Of a DNA stretch of 64,000 bases, positions 33,794 to 41,290 are shown in pieces. This DNA is from Allofournierella sp. (GTDB taxonomy: Bacteria; Bacillota; Clostridia; Oscillospirales; Ruminococcaceae). Made by a program: the position numbers and the translations under genes. The DNA lies in contig JAHHRU010000003.1 of the NCBI GenBank assembly GCA_020025635.1, forward strand, positions 83,219 to 147,218. The letters run 5' to 3'. The first letter of the stretch is position 1. Each line of letters opens with the position of its first letter. The notes under the pieces were generated by a model, which was given only the letters and a program-made list of their open reading frames with translations, was not told where the DNA came from and did not search any database.

Positions 33794-34426
33794 TTACTTT
33801 TTCATGAACTGAGCCGACAGGCTGGATGCACCGCCCGCCGGTCGTTTGATCTCTTCCAGCTCAAAGGGGCCGCCGTCGCTTTTCAAAACAGCGATGCAGC
33901 AGTTTCCCAAATCCGCTTTCCAGAACTCGCTCAAGGGGCTGTTCAGCGCCGCTGTGATGAGTGCATGCAGTGCGGCGCCGTGGGCTGCTGCCAGCACAGT
34001 CTGCCCCCGATGCTTTTCCAGAACGAACCGGGCAAAATCGCTGGTGCGCTCCATCAGATGCGAAAGGCTTTCGCCCCCTTCGGGCGGGATATAATGGGGC
34101 GGGTCCAGAAAGAACGGCTTGATTTTATCGCCCAGCTCCTGGGTGGATCTGCCTTCCCAGACACCGAAGCTGATTTCCTTGATCCGCTCATCCGAAAGGA
34201 TCTTTTCATCCAAAAGCCCGGTTGCCAGCCGGGCGGTTTCCCGTGCCCGGCTCAAAGGGCTTGTGTACACTGCGTCGAATGCAATGCCCGCCAGCATCTG
34301 GCGGGAAGCCGCTGCCTGGGCCCGGCCGGTTTCATTCAAAGGAATATCCACCTGACCCTGCAAAGCTGCACGCAGGTTCCAGTCGGTCTGGCCGTGGCGG
34401 ATCAGGTACAAACGGGTCGTTTCCAC
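33794..34426 (-). CDS. Histidine phosphatase family protein (phosphoglycerate mutase-like)
   Basis: About 210 residues. Catalytic RHG motif in LYLIRHGQTDWN, followed by LNETGRAQA, SPLSRARETA, and the second catalytic His in LAAAHGAALHALI: all four family positions are present. Likely a small-molecule phosphatase (CobC/GpmB-like branch). The GTG at 34426 follows GGAAAGAAGAGA; an ATG at 34462 is in frame but has no ribosome-binding site. Confidence 0.9.
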   Translation of the reverse strand: METTRLYLIRHGQTDWNLRAALQGQVDIPLNETGRAQAAASRQMLAGIAFDAVYTSPLSRARETARLATGLLDEKILSDERIKEISFGVWEGRSTQELGDKIKPFFLDPPHYIPPEGGESLSHLMERTSDFARFVLEKHRGQTVLAAAHGAALHALITAALNSPLSEFWKADLGNCCIAVLKSDGGPFELEEIKRPAGGASSLSAQFMKK

Positions 34427-34541
34427 TTTGGTTCTCTTCTTTCCGATCTTGACTTTACACATTTTTTGCGCCGGGTGTTTAAAACCCGGTCAACGGGGCC
34501 ACCCTTTTGCTGGGCAGAATGCAGCCTCGGCCGATTTGGTT

Positions 34542-35156
34542 TTACCACTTTGCCTTGGTTTCCACCACACGGCCGGCAATGAACAGCTGATCCAGCTCTT
34601 CACCCCGCAGCACCTTGGGCTCATAAGCAGGATTGAAGGGCTGCAAAATCACCGAGTTGCCTCTTTGGATGTACTTTTTCAGAGTGCCTTCCCCCTCGCC
34701 GAACACCATCACGCCCAGATCCCCGTTTTCCAGGGTCTGCTGCCGGTGCACCAGAGCCAGGTCTCCATCCTGGATGCGGGGCTCCATGCTGTCGCCCTTC
34801 ACAACCAGGTAGAAATAGCTTTCCGGGTCTTTCACCCGGGCGTACTCCGAACCATAATCCTCTTCAAAGGCCAGGGCCCCGTAGCCGGCACGAACTGTGC
34901 CCACCACCGGGATGGGGCTTTCTTCATAGCCGCCCAGCAGGCGCTGTGCCCTGGGGGAAGACTGGGCGATCCCCAGCAGATAATCGGCGCTGGTATCCAG
35001 CAGTTCCGCCAGCTTTGCCAGCGTTTCCGGGTCCGGCGAGGAACGGCCGGTCTCCCATTTGCCCACAGCCTGCTGGCTTACCCCCAGCTGCTGGGAAAGG
35101 CTTTTTTGGCTAAATCCTCTCTCTTTACGGAGAGCCTTCAAACGTTCGCGCAGCAC
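34542..35156 (-). CDS. LexA-like S24 self-cleaving repressor with Xre DNA-binding domain
   Basis: A 204-residue phage-repressor-type regulator. N-terminal Xre helix-turn-helix (LRERLKALRKERGFSQKSLS, GVSQQAVGKWETGRSSPD) and C-terminal S24 peptidase domain. The cleavage site is Ala-Gly in VGTVRAGYG, the catalytic serine is in KGDSMEPRI and the lysine is in GTLKKYI. Such repressors cut themselves on activated RecA and release damage-inducible genes. GTG 35156 is 10 nt after GAGGAG. Its promoter (35187-35215) and the divergent promoter (35246-35274) face each other across a region of ACAAC/GTTGT repeats. Confidence 0.92.
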   Translation of the reverse strand: MLRERLKALRKERGFSQKSLSQQLGVSQQAVGKWETGRSSPDPETLAKLAELLDTSADYLLGIAQSSPRAQRLLGGYEESPIPVVGTVRAGYGALAFEEDYGSEYARVKDPESYFYLVVKGDSMEPRIQDGDLALVHRQQTLENGDLGVMVFGEGEGTLKKYIQRGNSVILQPFNPAYEPKVLRGEELDQLFIAGRVVETKAKW

Positions 35157-35186
35157 AGAGCACACACTCCTCTCTTTATTGTTTTT

Positions 35187-35215
35187 ATTATACAACGATT
35201 GAGTGTTCTTGTAAA
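35187..35215 (-). promoter_or_regulatory. Promoter of the S24 repressor
   Basis: Minus strand TTTACA (35215-35210), 17 nt, TATAAT (35192-35187). The spacer includes ACACTCAATCGTTGT, resembling half-sites of the neighbouring operator. Confidence 0.7.
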
Positions 35216-35245
35216 GAAAAACATAAAAATAGTTGTATTTCTCAC

Positions 35246-35274
35246 TTGACAACACTTGTTGGTTGTTGTAATAT
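35246..35274 (+). promoter_or_regulatory. Strong divergent promoter with dyad operator
   Basis: TTGACA (35246-35251), 17 nt, TAATAT (35269-35274). Between and over the boxes lies an imperfect dyad with arms ACAACA (35249-35254) and TGTTGT (35264-35269), the likely site of the divergently encoded repressor. It drives the small membrane protein gene at 35333. Confidence 0.7.
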
Positions 35275-35332
35275 GAGTTTACCGACAAGATAACAACTAA
35301 ATTTACATATTTTTGAAAGTGAGGCCCTTTTG

Positions 35333-35638
35333 ATGAAAAAGTTTTTCTGTGATCTTGGGTGTTTTTTCCTGGTTTTGGCTTTGGTAATGGTCGTTGGCGC
35401 CATGGTGGAGGGCACTGTTCCCTTCTGGCCTGCTGCTTTCACCCTGTGCTGCATCAGCCTTTTCACCGGCGCTTTGTACCAGCTGGGCTTTCATACCCTG
35501 CATCAGCTGGCAGCCCGTTTCCGGCCCCGGCAGCCGGTGCACGCCGCCCGGCCTGCCCACGCCCGCCGCACGGCCGCCCTTGCCCAGCCCTCGCTGAAAA
35601 TGGCTCCCACCGCCGGACACAGTCTCGGGGCGGCCTGA
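35333..35638 (+). CDS. Small membrane protein under a divergent repressor
   Basis: A 101-residue protein with two hydrophobic helices (about residues 6-28 and 32-52) and a 45-residue basic, Ala/Pro/Arg-rich tail (ARFRPRQPVHAARPAHARRT). ATG 35333 lies after GAAAGTGAGG. No family recognised. The gene stands alone between a strong promoter controlled by an S24-type repressor and a terminator, the arrangement of damage-induced small effectors such as division inhibitors or membrane toxins; this role is inferred. Confidence 0.75.
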   Translation: MKKFFCDLGCFFLVLALVMVVGAMVEGTVPFWPAAFTLCCISLFTGALYQLGFHTLHQLAARFRPRQPVHAARPAHARRTAALAQPSLKMAPTAGHSLGAA

Positions 35639-35680
35639 TTTTTCTCTTGATATCTTCTTTTATTTCCTTTTTTGTATGGC

Positions 35681-35710
35681 AAAAGGCCCGGCAGAAATGC
35701 CGGGCCTTTT
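35681..35710. terminator. Terminator between the small membrane protein and PHP genes
   Basis: Perfect stem AAAAGGCCCGGC / GCCGGGCCTTTT around AGAAAT; works in both directions for these convergent genes. Confidence 0.85.
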
Positions 35711-35718
35711 GCTATGCT

Positions 35719-36543
35719 TTATTCAATTTCCGTTTCTTTGAAGCCGTTTCCGGTAAGCACCCAAAGGCTTTGAAAGCCCGCCTGCTTTGCCTGCCTGGCC
35801 GCTTTTTCAAACTGCCAGCCCAGGCTGTTCACATCGTGGCTGTCCGAGGTGAGGATGAGCTTTCCGCCCATGCGAGCAAATTCGGCAAGCACCCGATTGG
35901 CAGGATAAAAATCTGTCCGATAACCCCGGTAACTGCCGCCGGTATTCAGTTCCACCAAAATTCCGGCCCGGGCGGCCTTTTCCAGCAGCTCCAGCTCCTT
36001 CTGCACACAGGCAGGTGATGCCTCGGGGAAAATGCGGTCCCCATGGTTCAGCTTGCGGATAAGGTCCAGATGGCCCAGGATGTCCGGCTTGGTATCGATC
36101 ATCCGGCTCACCAGATCAAAATATTCGTCTGCCATTGCAAGGCCATCACCGTCAAACTCATTGTCCCGGCAGCAAAGCAGCATTTCAGCGGTGTTGTCCA
36201 CCTGGTATTTCTGACCGGTGCAGGGGCCGGTGATCTGGTGCACACTGCCGATCACATAGGAAAGGCCTTCCCGGTCGGCAGGGGCAGAATCCAGGTCCCA
36301 TTCCATTCCCAGCACCACATCGATGCGGCCCTTGTATTTCTCTGCAAGCTGCTTCACCGTTGCCCGGTAGCCTGCGGTGTCCTTCATACACCAGCCCACG
36401 TTTTCAAGGGGGCTGTGGCCCGAAAAGCCCAGGGTATGGAATTCTTTTTCCAAAGCCCCCTGGATCATTTCCTCCACGGTGCATTTTCCGTCACAGAACG
36501 AGCTGTGTGTATGGGCATTGGAGCCCAGATAGGCCGGTTTCAT
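35719..36543 (-). CDS. PHP-domain histidinol-phosphatase-like protein
   Basis: A 274-residue metal-dependent phosphatase. The PHP motifs are visible: N-terminal NAHTHSSFCDGKCTVEEMI (HxH), GFSGHSPL, MEWDL, IGSVHQI, GHLDLIRK and the late TSDSHDVNSLG. This is the HisK/HisJ-like branch that makes L-histidinol. No his genes are nearby, so another phosphoester substrate is possible. ATG 36543 has GAAAGGAAG upstream; the in-frame ATG 26 codons earlier does not. Confidence 0.9.
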   Translation of the reverse strand: MKPAYLGSNAHTHSSFCDGKCTVEEMIQGALEKEFHTLGFSGHSPLENVGWCMKDTAGYRATVKQLAEKYKGRIDVVLGMEWDLDSAPADREGLSYVIGSVHQITGPCTGQKYQVDNTAEMLLCCRDNEFDGDGLAMADEYFDLVSRMIDTKPDILGHLDLIRKLNHGDRIFPEASPACVQKELELLEKAARAGILVELNTGGSYRGYRTDFYPANRVLAEFARMGGKLILTSDSHDVNSLGWQFEKAARQAKQAGFQSLWVLTGNGFKETEIE

Positions 36544-36568
36544 GCTTTGTTCTTCCTTTCGCCGATTT

Positions 36569-36892
36569 TCAGCTTTGGCAGCCCATATCGTCCCAATCGC
36601 CGAAATCCTCGGCGCAGGCAATGCGGGTGGGGTCCAGCTTGCCGTCCTCGGTCAGCGGTTTTTCGGCTGTGCCCAGGCTCACCGGGTTTACCAGCGGGCC
36701 GTTGTCCGGCTGGGGCTGCCATGCCGGCCCTTCATTTTTTTCCGGCTCAGGCTGGCAGTCCTTTTCCAGGGGAACCTCGATATAATCCCCCTCGATCTGA
36801 TTTTTATCGTTATAAACCTGCAGGATCTTATAGGCAAATGCCCCGGCCGCAATGCCGGCACCCACTGAGATCAGTCTGCGCAGTACACTCAT
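36569..36892 (-). CDS. Short membrane-anchored hypothetical protein
   Basis: A 107-residue protein with one N-terminal helix (LISVGAGIAAGAFAYKIL), then a hydrophilic acidic and Pro-rich tail ending in CAEDFGDWDDMGCQS. Strong AAAAGGAGGAAC site and clean spacing to the PHP gene (25 nt) support a real gene, possibly cotranscribed with it. No family recognised. Confidence 0.72.
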   Translation of the reverse strand: MSVLRRLISVGAGIAAGAFAYKILQVYNDKNQIEGDYIEVPLEKDCQPEPEKNEGPAWQPQPDNGPLVNPVSLGTAEKPLTEDGKLDPTRIACAEDFGDWDDMGCQS

Positions 36893-37002
36893 GCTTGTTC
36901 CTCCTTTTGGGCTGTATTTCTTTTTCTATCCTATCATATTTGCCAAAGCGGCGCAACAGGAGAAGCTGTGAAATTCAGTCGGAAGGAGGAAAGCTGTGTT
37001 CC

Positions 37003-39621
37003 TCAGTTCTTTTTCAGCCGGAGCAGTGCCTTTCCCGCTTCCACAGCGGGAATAACGGCCAAGGCCAGCGCTGCGGCAATGCCGCACTGGACCGGTGACA
37101 ATGCCGCAAAGCCAAAGGCGGCAGCAGCCGGCGGCCACAGCAGCACACCAAAGGTGAGCAAAAGCCCTGCTCCAAAGGCCAGCCAGAGCCATCCGTTGCT
37201 GCCTGTCAGGCAGAACAGGCTCTGGCGGGGGCTTCGCATATTGAAGCAATGCAGAAGCTCGGCGGCGCTCATGGTGAGAAATGCCATGGTCACACCGGCA
37301 TCGCTCTGCACCGGCAGGAAGGACCCGTTTTCGATGTATACTCCCGCAAAATAAGAGGCCAGAGTCAGCCCGGTGACAAGCAGCCCCTGCCACACCGTAT
37401 CAAATCCAAGCCCCTGGGCAAGGATGCCTTCTTCCCGGGGGCGGGGCGGCCGTTCCATCAGGCCCGGCTGCGGCTTTTCCATGCCCAGCGCCAGCGCCGG
37501 GAAGCAGTCGGTGATGAGGTTGATCCACAAAAGCTGCACCGGGTTGAGAAGCGATACCCCCATCAGGGTGGCAAGAAAGATGCTTACGACCTCGCTCATG
37601 TTGCTGGCAAGCAAAAACTGCACCGCCTTGCGGATGTTGTCATAGATCCGCCTTCCCTCTGACACCGCTGCCACAATGGTTGCGAAATTATCATCGGTCA
37701 GCACCATATCAGCCACGCCCCGGGTCACATCCGTTCCGGAAAGGCCCATGCCCACCCCGATATCCGCTGTTTTCAGGGCCGGTGCATCGTTCACCCCATC
37801 TCCTGCCATGGCAACCACACAGCCCCGGCTCTGCCATGCTTTCACAATGCGTGCTTTATGCTGGGGCTGGACCCTAGCATAAACCCCGATGTGCGGCACC
37901 TGCTCTTCCAGCTGCCGGTCGGTCATCCGGTCCAGCTCTTCCCCAGTCACAGCCCGCCTGCCCTGCAAAAGGCCCAGCTGGCGGCCAATGGCGGCGGCGG
38001 TGGCTTTGTGGTCGCCGGTGATCATCACCGGCTGGATCCCGGCTCGGCTGCACTCTTCAATGGCTGCCTTTGCTTCAGGCCGGATGGGGTCCATCATGCC
38101 CACAAGGCCCAGGAACACCAGGTCCTTTTCTGCGTTTTCACTGGATGGGTTTGCGGGCAAAGCCGCCCAGCTTCGCCGGGCAGCCGCCAGCACCCGCAGC
38201 GCCCGGTCAGCCATTTTTTGGTTTTCCCGCAAAATCTTCTCCCGCAGCTCCCGTGTGAGCGGCACCTCCTGCCCGTTCTGCAAAACACTTGTGCAGCGGG
38301 CCAAAAGAAGATCCGGTGCGCCTTTTGTGTACTGCATGACCCCCGGCTTCCCCTTCTGCCGGTGGAAGGTGGTCATTCGTTTTCGCTGTGAATCAAAGGG
38401 GAGTTCCGCTGTGCGTGGGAAGGAAGCTTCCAGGACTTTTTTCGAGGCCCCCTGCTTTTCGCCATATTCCACCAAGGCACACTCGGTAGCTTCTCCCCGC
38501 ACCCTGCCGTTTGGGCCTTTTTGCGCATCATTGCACAGCACCAGCGCCCGAACAAGCTCCTGGCTTTCTCCAAAGCTTTCGCAGACGGTCATTTTGTTTT
38601 GGGTCAGGGTGCCGGTTTTATCGCTGCAGATCACCTGCGCACAGCCCAGTGTCTCCACCGCTGTCAGCTTTCGGATCACAGCCCCCTGCCGGCTCATGCG
38701 GGTGACACCCATGGAAAGCACGATGGTGACCACCGCCGCAAGCCCTTCCGGAATGGCCGCCACGGCCAGGCTCACCGCCACCATAAAGCAGGAAAGCACC
38801 TGTTCCAGCTCATACCCGCCGGAGCGCCAAAGCGAAAAGCCAAAAATGAAAGCACAAATGACCAGCACCAGCCCGCTCAGGGTGCGGCTCAAAGCAGCCA
38901 GCCGCTGCTGAAGCGGGGTCTTGCCCTGAACTGTGCGCCCCAGCACCCCCGCAATACGGCCCATTTCGGTATCCATGCCGGTTGCGGTCACCAGCATCCG
39001 GCCCCGGCCGCTGCTCACGGTGCTGCCCATGTACACCATGCAGTGCCGGTCCGCAAGGGGCATCTGCTTCGGCAGCGGGGCAGTGTCTTTTTCCACCGGC
39101 AGGCTTTCGCCTGTGAGGGCCGATTCCTCGGTTTTCAGCATCACAGCTTCCAAAAGGCGGCCGTCGGCGGGGACTGCATCGCCTGCTTCCAGCAAAACCA
39201 CATCCCCCGGCACCAGCTCTTCGCTGGACAGGGTGCGGCGGCTTTTGCCCCGCAGCACCTGACTGTGCGCCGCAGTGAGCTGGTTCAGCGCCTCAATGGC
39301 TTTTTCGGCTTTGCTTTCCTGAAAAACGCCCAGGATCGTATTGATGAGCACCACCGCCAGGATGATGACCACATCGGCAGGGCTTTCGCCGGCGCACACT
39401 GCCGTGAGGCCCGAGATCGCCGCAGCGGCCAGCAGCACCAAAATCATCGGGTCCGCCATCTGGCGCAGAAAACGCTGGGCCAGGCTCTCGCCCGGCGGCT
39501 CAGCCAGCTTGTTTTTTCCGTTTTGCTTCAGGCGGCGGCCGGCTTCTCCCGCCGAAAGCCCTTCCGGCCCGCTTTGCAAAGTGCGGCATGCCTGCGCCGC
39601 ATCCTGCCGGTAAAACTCCAT
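37003..39621 (-). CDS. Calcium-type P-type ATPase (PMR1/PMCA-like)
   Basis: An 872-residue cation pump of the P2 class. Cation-ATPase N-domain at the start (LKQNGKNKLAEPPGESLAQRF), actuator motif LTGES, TM4 PEGL in VAAIPEGLAAVV, phosphorylated aspartate in CSDKTGTLTQ (about D334), hinge GDGVND, and TM6 NLITD. The PEGL/NLITD combination is that of Ca2+ (and Mn2+) exporters. ATG 39621 is 7 nt after AGGGGAG; a GTG two codons upstream is possible. Ten helices; monocistronic. Confidence 0.94.
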   Translation of the reverse strand: MEFYRQDAAQACRTLQSGPEGLSAGEAGRRLKQNGKNKLAEPPGESLAQRFLRQMADPMILVLLAAAAISGLTAVCAGESPADVVIILAVVLINTILGVFQESKAEKAIEALNQLTAAHSQVLRGKSRRTLSSEELVPGDVVLLEAGDAVPADGRLLEAVMLKTEESALTGESLPVEKDTAPLPKQMPLADRHCMVYMGSTVSSGRGRMLVTATGMDTEMGRIAGVLGRTVQGKTPLQQRLAALSRTLSGLVLVICAFIFGFSLWRSGGYELEQVLSCFMVAVSLAVAAIPEGLAAVVTIVLSMGVTRMSRQGAVIRKLTAVETLGCAQVICSDKTGTLTQNKMTVCESFGESQELVRALVLCNDAQKGPNGRVRGEATECALVEYGEKQGASKKVLEASFPRTAELPFDSQRKRMTTFHRQKGKPGVMQYTKGAPDLLLARCTSVLQNGQEVPLTRELREKILRENQKMADRALRVLAAARRSWAALPANPSSENAEKDLVFLGLVGMMDPIRPEAKAAIEECSRAGIQPVMITGDHKATAAAIGRQLGLLQGRRAVTGEELDRMTDRQLEEQVPHIGVYARVQPQHKARIVKAWQSRGCVVAMAGDGVNDAPALKTADIGVGMGLSGTDVTRGVADMVLTDDNFATIVAAVSEGRRIYDNIRKAVQFLLASNMSEVVSIFLATLMGVSLLNPVQLLWINLITDCFPALALGMEKPQPGLMERPPRPREEGILAQGLGFDTVWQGLLVTGLTLASYFAGVYIENGSFLPVQSDAGVTMAFLTMSAAELLHCFNMRSPRQSLFCLTGSNGWLWLAFGAGLLLTFGVLLWPPAAAAFGFAALSPVQCGIAAALALAVIPAVEAGKALLRLKKN

Positions 39622-39691
39622 AAACACACTCCCCTGCTTTTTAATTCTTCAAGGGATGTATATGGCAGCTTTCGTTTTTTTAGACAGACAA

Positions 39692-39723
39692 AAAGCGGGT
39701 GCCCGAATTTTCGGACACCCGCA
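39692..39723 (-). terminator. Terminator downstream region hairpin of the NSS gene
   Basis: Minus strand GCGGGTGTCCGA / TCGGGCACCCGC (one mismatch) followed by TTTTTG, 11 nt after the NSS stop. Confidence 0.75.
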
Positions 39724-39733
39724 AATTGTTTTA

Positions 39734-41125
39734 TCAGCCCATTTTCCAGCCCAAAAGGCTCTGAATGAACAGAAGGCCCACGATCACCGGCAGCACATAG
39801 GTCACATAGCCTCTGATCCAGTTCGGCATTTTGGGACCCTTGCCCTCGTTGGCTTCTTTCTGATAGTTTTTGAAGCCCCAGCCGGTACGCTTTACGCAGA
39901 ACAGCAGATACAGCAGGCTGCCGCCGGGCAGCAGCACATTGCTGACAATGAAATCTTCCAGGTCCAGCACACAGCTGCCCGGGCCGCGGGGGGTAAATCC
40001 GCTGAGCACGTTGAAGCCCAGCACACAGGGGATGGAAATGGCGATCACCACAAAGGTGTTGATGACTGCCGCTTTTTTGCGGGTCACGCCCCACAGATCC
40101 ATGCAGCAGGCCAGCAGATTTTCAAAAACAGCCAGAATGGTGGAGAATGCCGCAAAGCTCATGAACAAGAAGAACAGGCTGCCCCACAGCCGGCCGCCGG
40201 GCATATTGTTGAACACGTTGGGCAGGGTGATGAAGATGAGCGGCGGGCCGCTGTCCACCGGCACATTGTAGGAAATGCAGGCCGGGAAGATGATCAGGCC
40301 GGAAACAAAGGCCACAAAGGTATCCAGCGCCGCAACATTCAGGCTTTCGCCCAAAAGGGTGTGCTCCTTATTCAGATAGCTGCCAAAAATCAGCATGGAG
40401 CCAATGCCAAGGCTCAGGGTGAAGAAGCTCTGGTTGATGGCTGCCGACAGGATATGCAGCACATTTTTCACCGTTTCACCGGCAGTTGCGCCCTGCACAT
40501 TTTCAAGATTCGGAACAAGATAGAACTGAACGCCCTCGGCACCGCCGGGCAGGAAGATGCTGTTCACCGCCAAAATCACCATGATGGCGAGCAGGGCCAG
40601 CATCATCCATTTCGTGATCCGCTCCACGCCCTTCTGCAGGCCCATTGAGCAGACAAAAAAGCCCAGGATCACAATGATCACCATCCAAAAGCCCATGGTC
40701 ACAGGCTGGCCCAGCATGGAGCCAAACGCCGCACTCACCTGCTCGGGGTCAAGGCCGCTGAGCTGACCGGTGAGCGAACGGTAAAAATAATAAAGCATCC
40801 AGCCGGTCACGCTGGTGTAAAAAGCCATCAGCGTGTAGTTGCCGATCATGCCAAGCTTGCCGTGGATATGCCAGTGGCTGCCCTTGGGTGCCAGCTGCTG
40901 ATAGGCACAAACGCCGCTCTTTCGGCTGGCGCGGCCAATGGCGAACTCCATTGTCAGGATGGGTACGCCGACCGTGATCAGGAAAAACACATACAGCAGT
41001 ACAAACAGACCGCCTCCGTTTTGACCTACCACATAGGGAAAACGCCACACATTCCCAATGCCGATGGCACAGCCGGCACTGAGCAGCAGGAAGCCGAGCC
41101 TGCTTTTGAAATTCTCTCGCTGCAT
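39734..41125 (-). CDS. Neurotransmitter:sodium symporter family (SNF) transporter
   Basis: A 463-residue Na+-coupled transporter, LeuT fold, 11-12 helices. The family opening RLGFLLLSAGCAIGIGNVWRFPYVVGQNGGGLFVLLY (Na+ and substrate site in TM1) is clear, as are GVPILTMEFAIGRASRK and LTGQLSGLD in the extracellular loop. Bacterial members take up amino acids; the substrate cannot be told. Own promoter at 41180-41208. Confidence 0.95.
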   Translation of the reverse strand: MQRENFKSRLGFLLLSAGCAIGIGNVWRFPYVVGQNGGGLFVLLYVFFLITVGVPILTMEFAIGRASRKSGVCAYQQLAPKGSHWHIHGKLGMIGNYTLMAFYTSVTGWMLYYFYRSLTGQLSGLDPEQVSAAFGSMLGQPVTMGFWMVIIVILGFFVCSMGLQKGVERITKWMMLALLAIMVILAVNSIFLPGGAEGVQFYLVPNLENVQGATAGETVKNVLHILSAAINQSFFTLSLGIGSMLIFGSYLNKEHTLLGESLNVAALDTFVAFVSGLIIFPACISYNVPVDSGPPLIFITLPNVFNNMPGGRLWGSLFFLFMSFAAFSTILAVFENLLACCMDLWGVTRKKAAVINTFVVIAISIPCVLGFNVLSGFTPRGPGSCVLDLEDFIVSNVLLPGGSLLYLLFCVKRTGWGFKNYQKEANEGKGPKMPNWIRGYVTYVLPVIVGLLFIQSLLGWKMG

Positions 41126-41179
41126 ATTATTTCCTCACAATCCATAGCGGCGGTTTTTGCTTTATCGCGCTATTTTGAT

Positions 41180-41208
41180 ATTATACCAAACCACTCTGCT
41201 GTTTGCAA
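41180..41208 (-). promoter_or_regulatory. Promoter of the NSS transporter
   Basis: Minus strand TTGCAA (41208-41203), 17 nt, TATAAT (41185-41180). Confidence 0.65.
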
Positions 41209-41232
41209 GAAAAAGCTGCCGCAAAGAAACGA

Positions 41233-41267
41233 AAAAACCTCCGAAACGGTGTGTTTCGGAGGTTTTT
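41233..41267. terminator. Terminator of the GH25 gene
   Basis: Perfect 15-bp arms AAAAACCTCCGAAAC / GTTTCGGAGGTTTTT around GGTGT, 24 nt past the GH25 stop on the minus strand. Confidence 0.88.
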
Positions 41268-41290
41268 GTTTTCGTATGGCCCGGCTGGCA

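Noticed and set aside
35333..35638. YneA-type LysM division inhibitor
   Set aside because: The protein has two helices and a basic tail but no LysM motif, so the specific identity is not supported.
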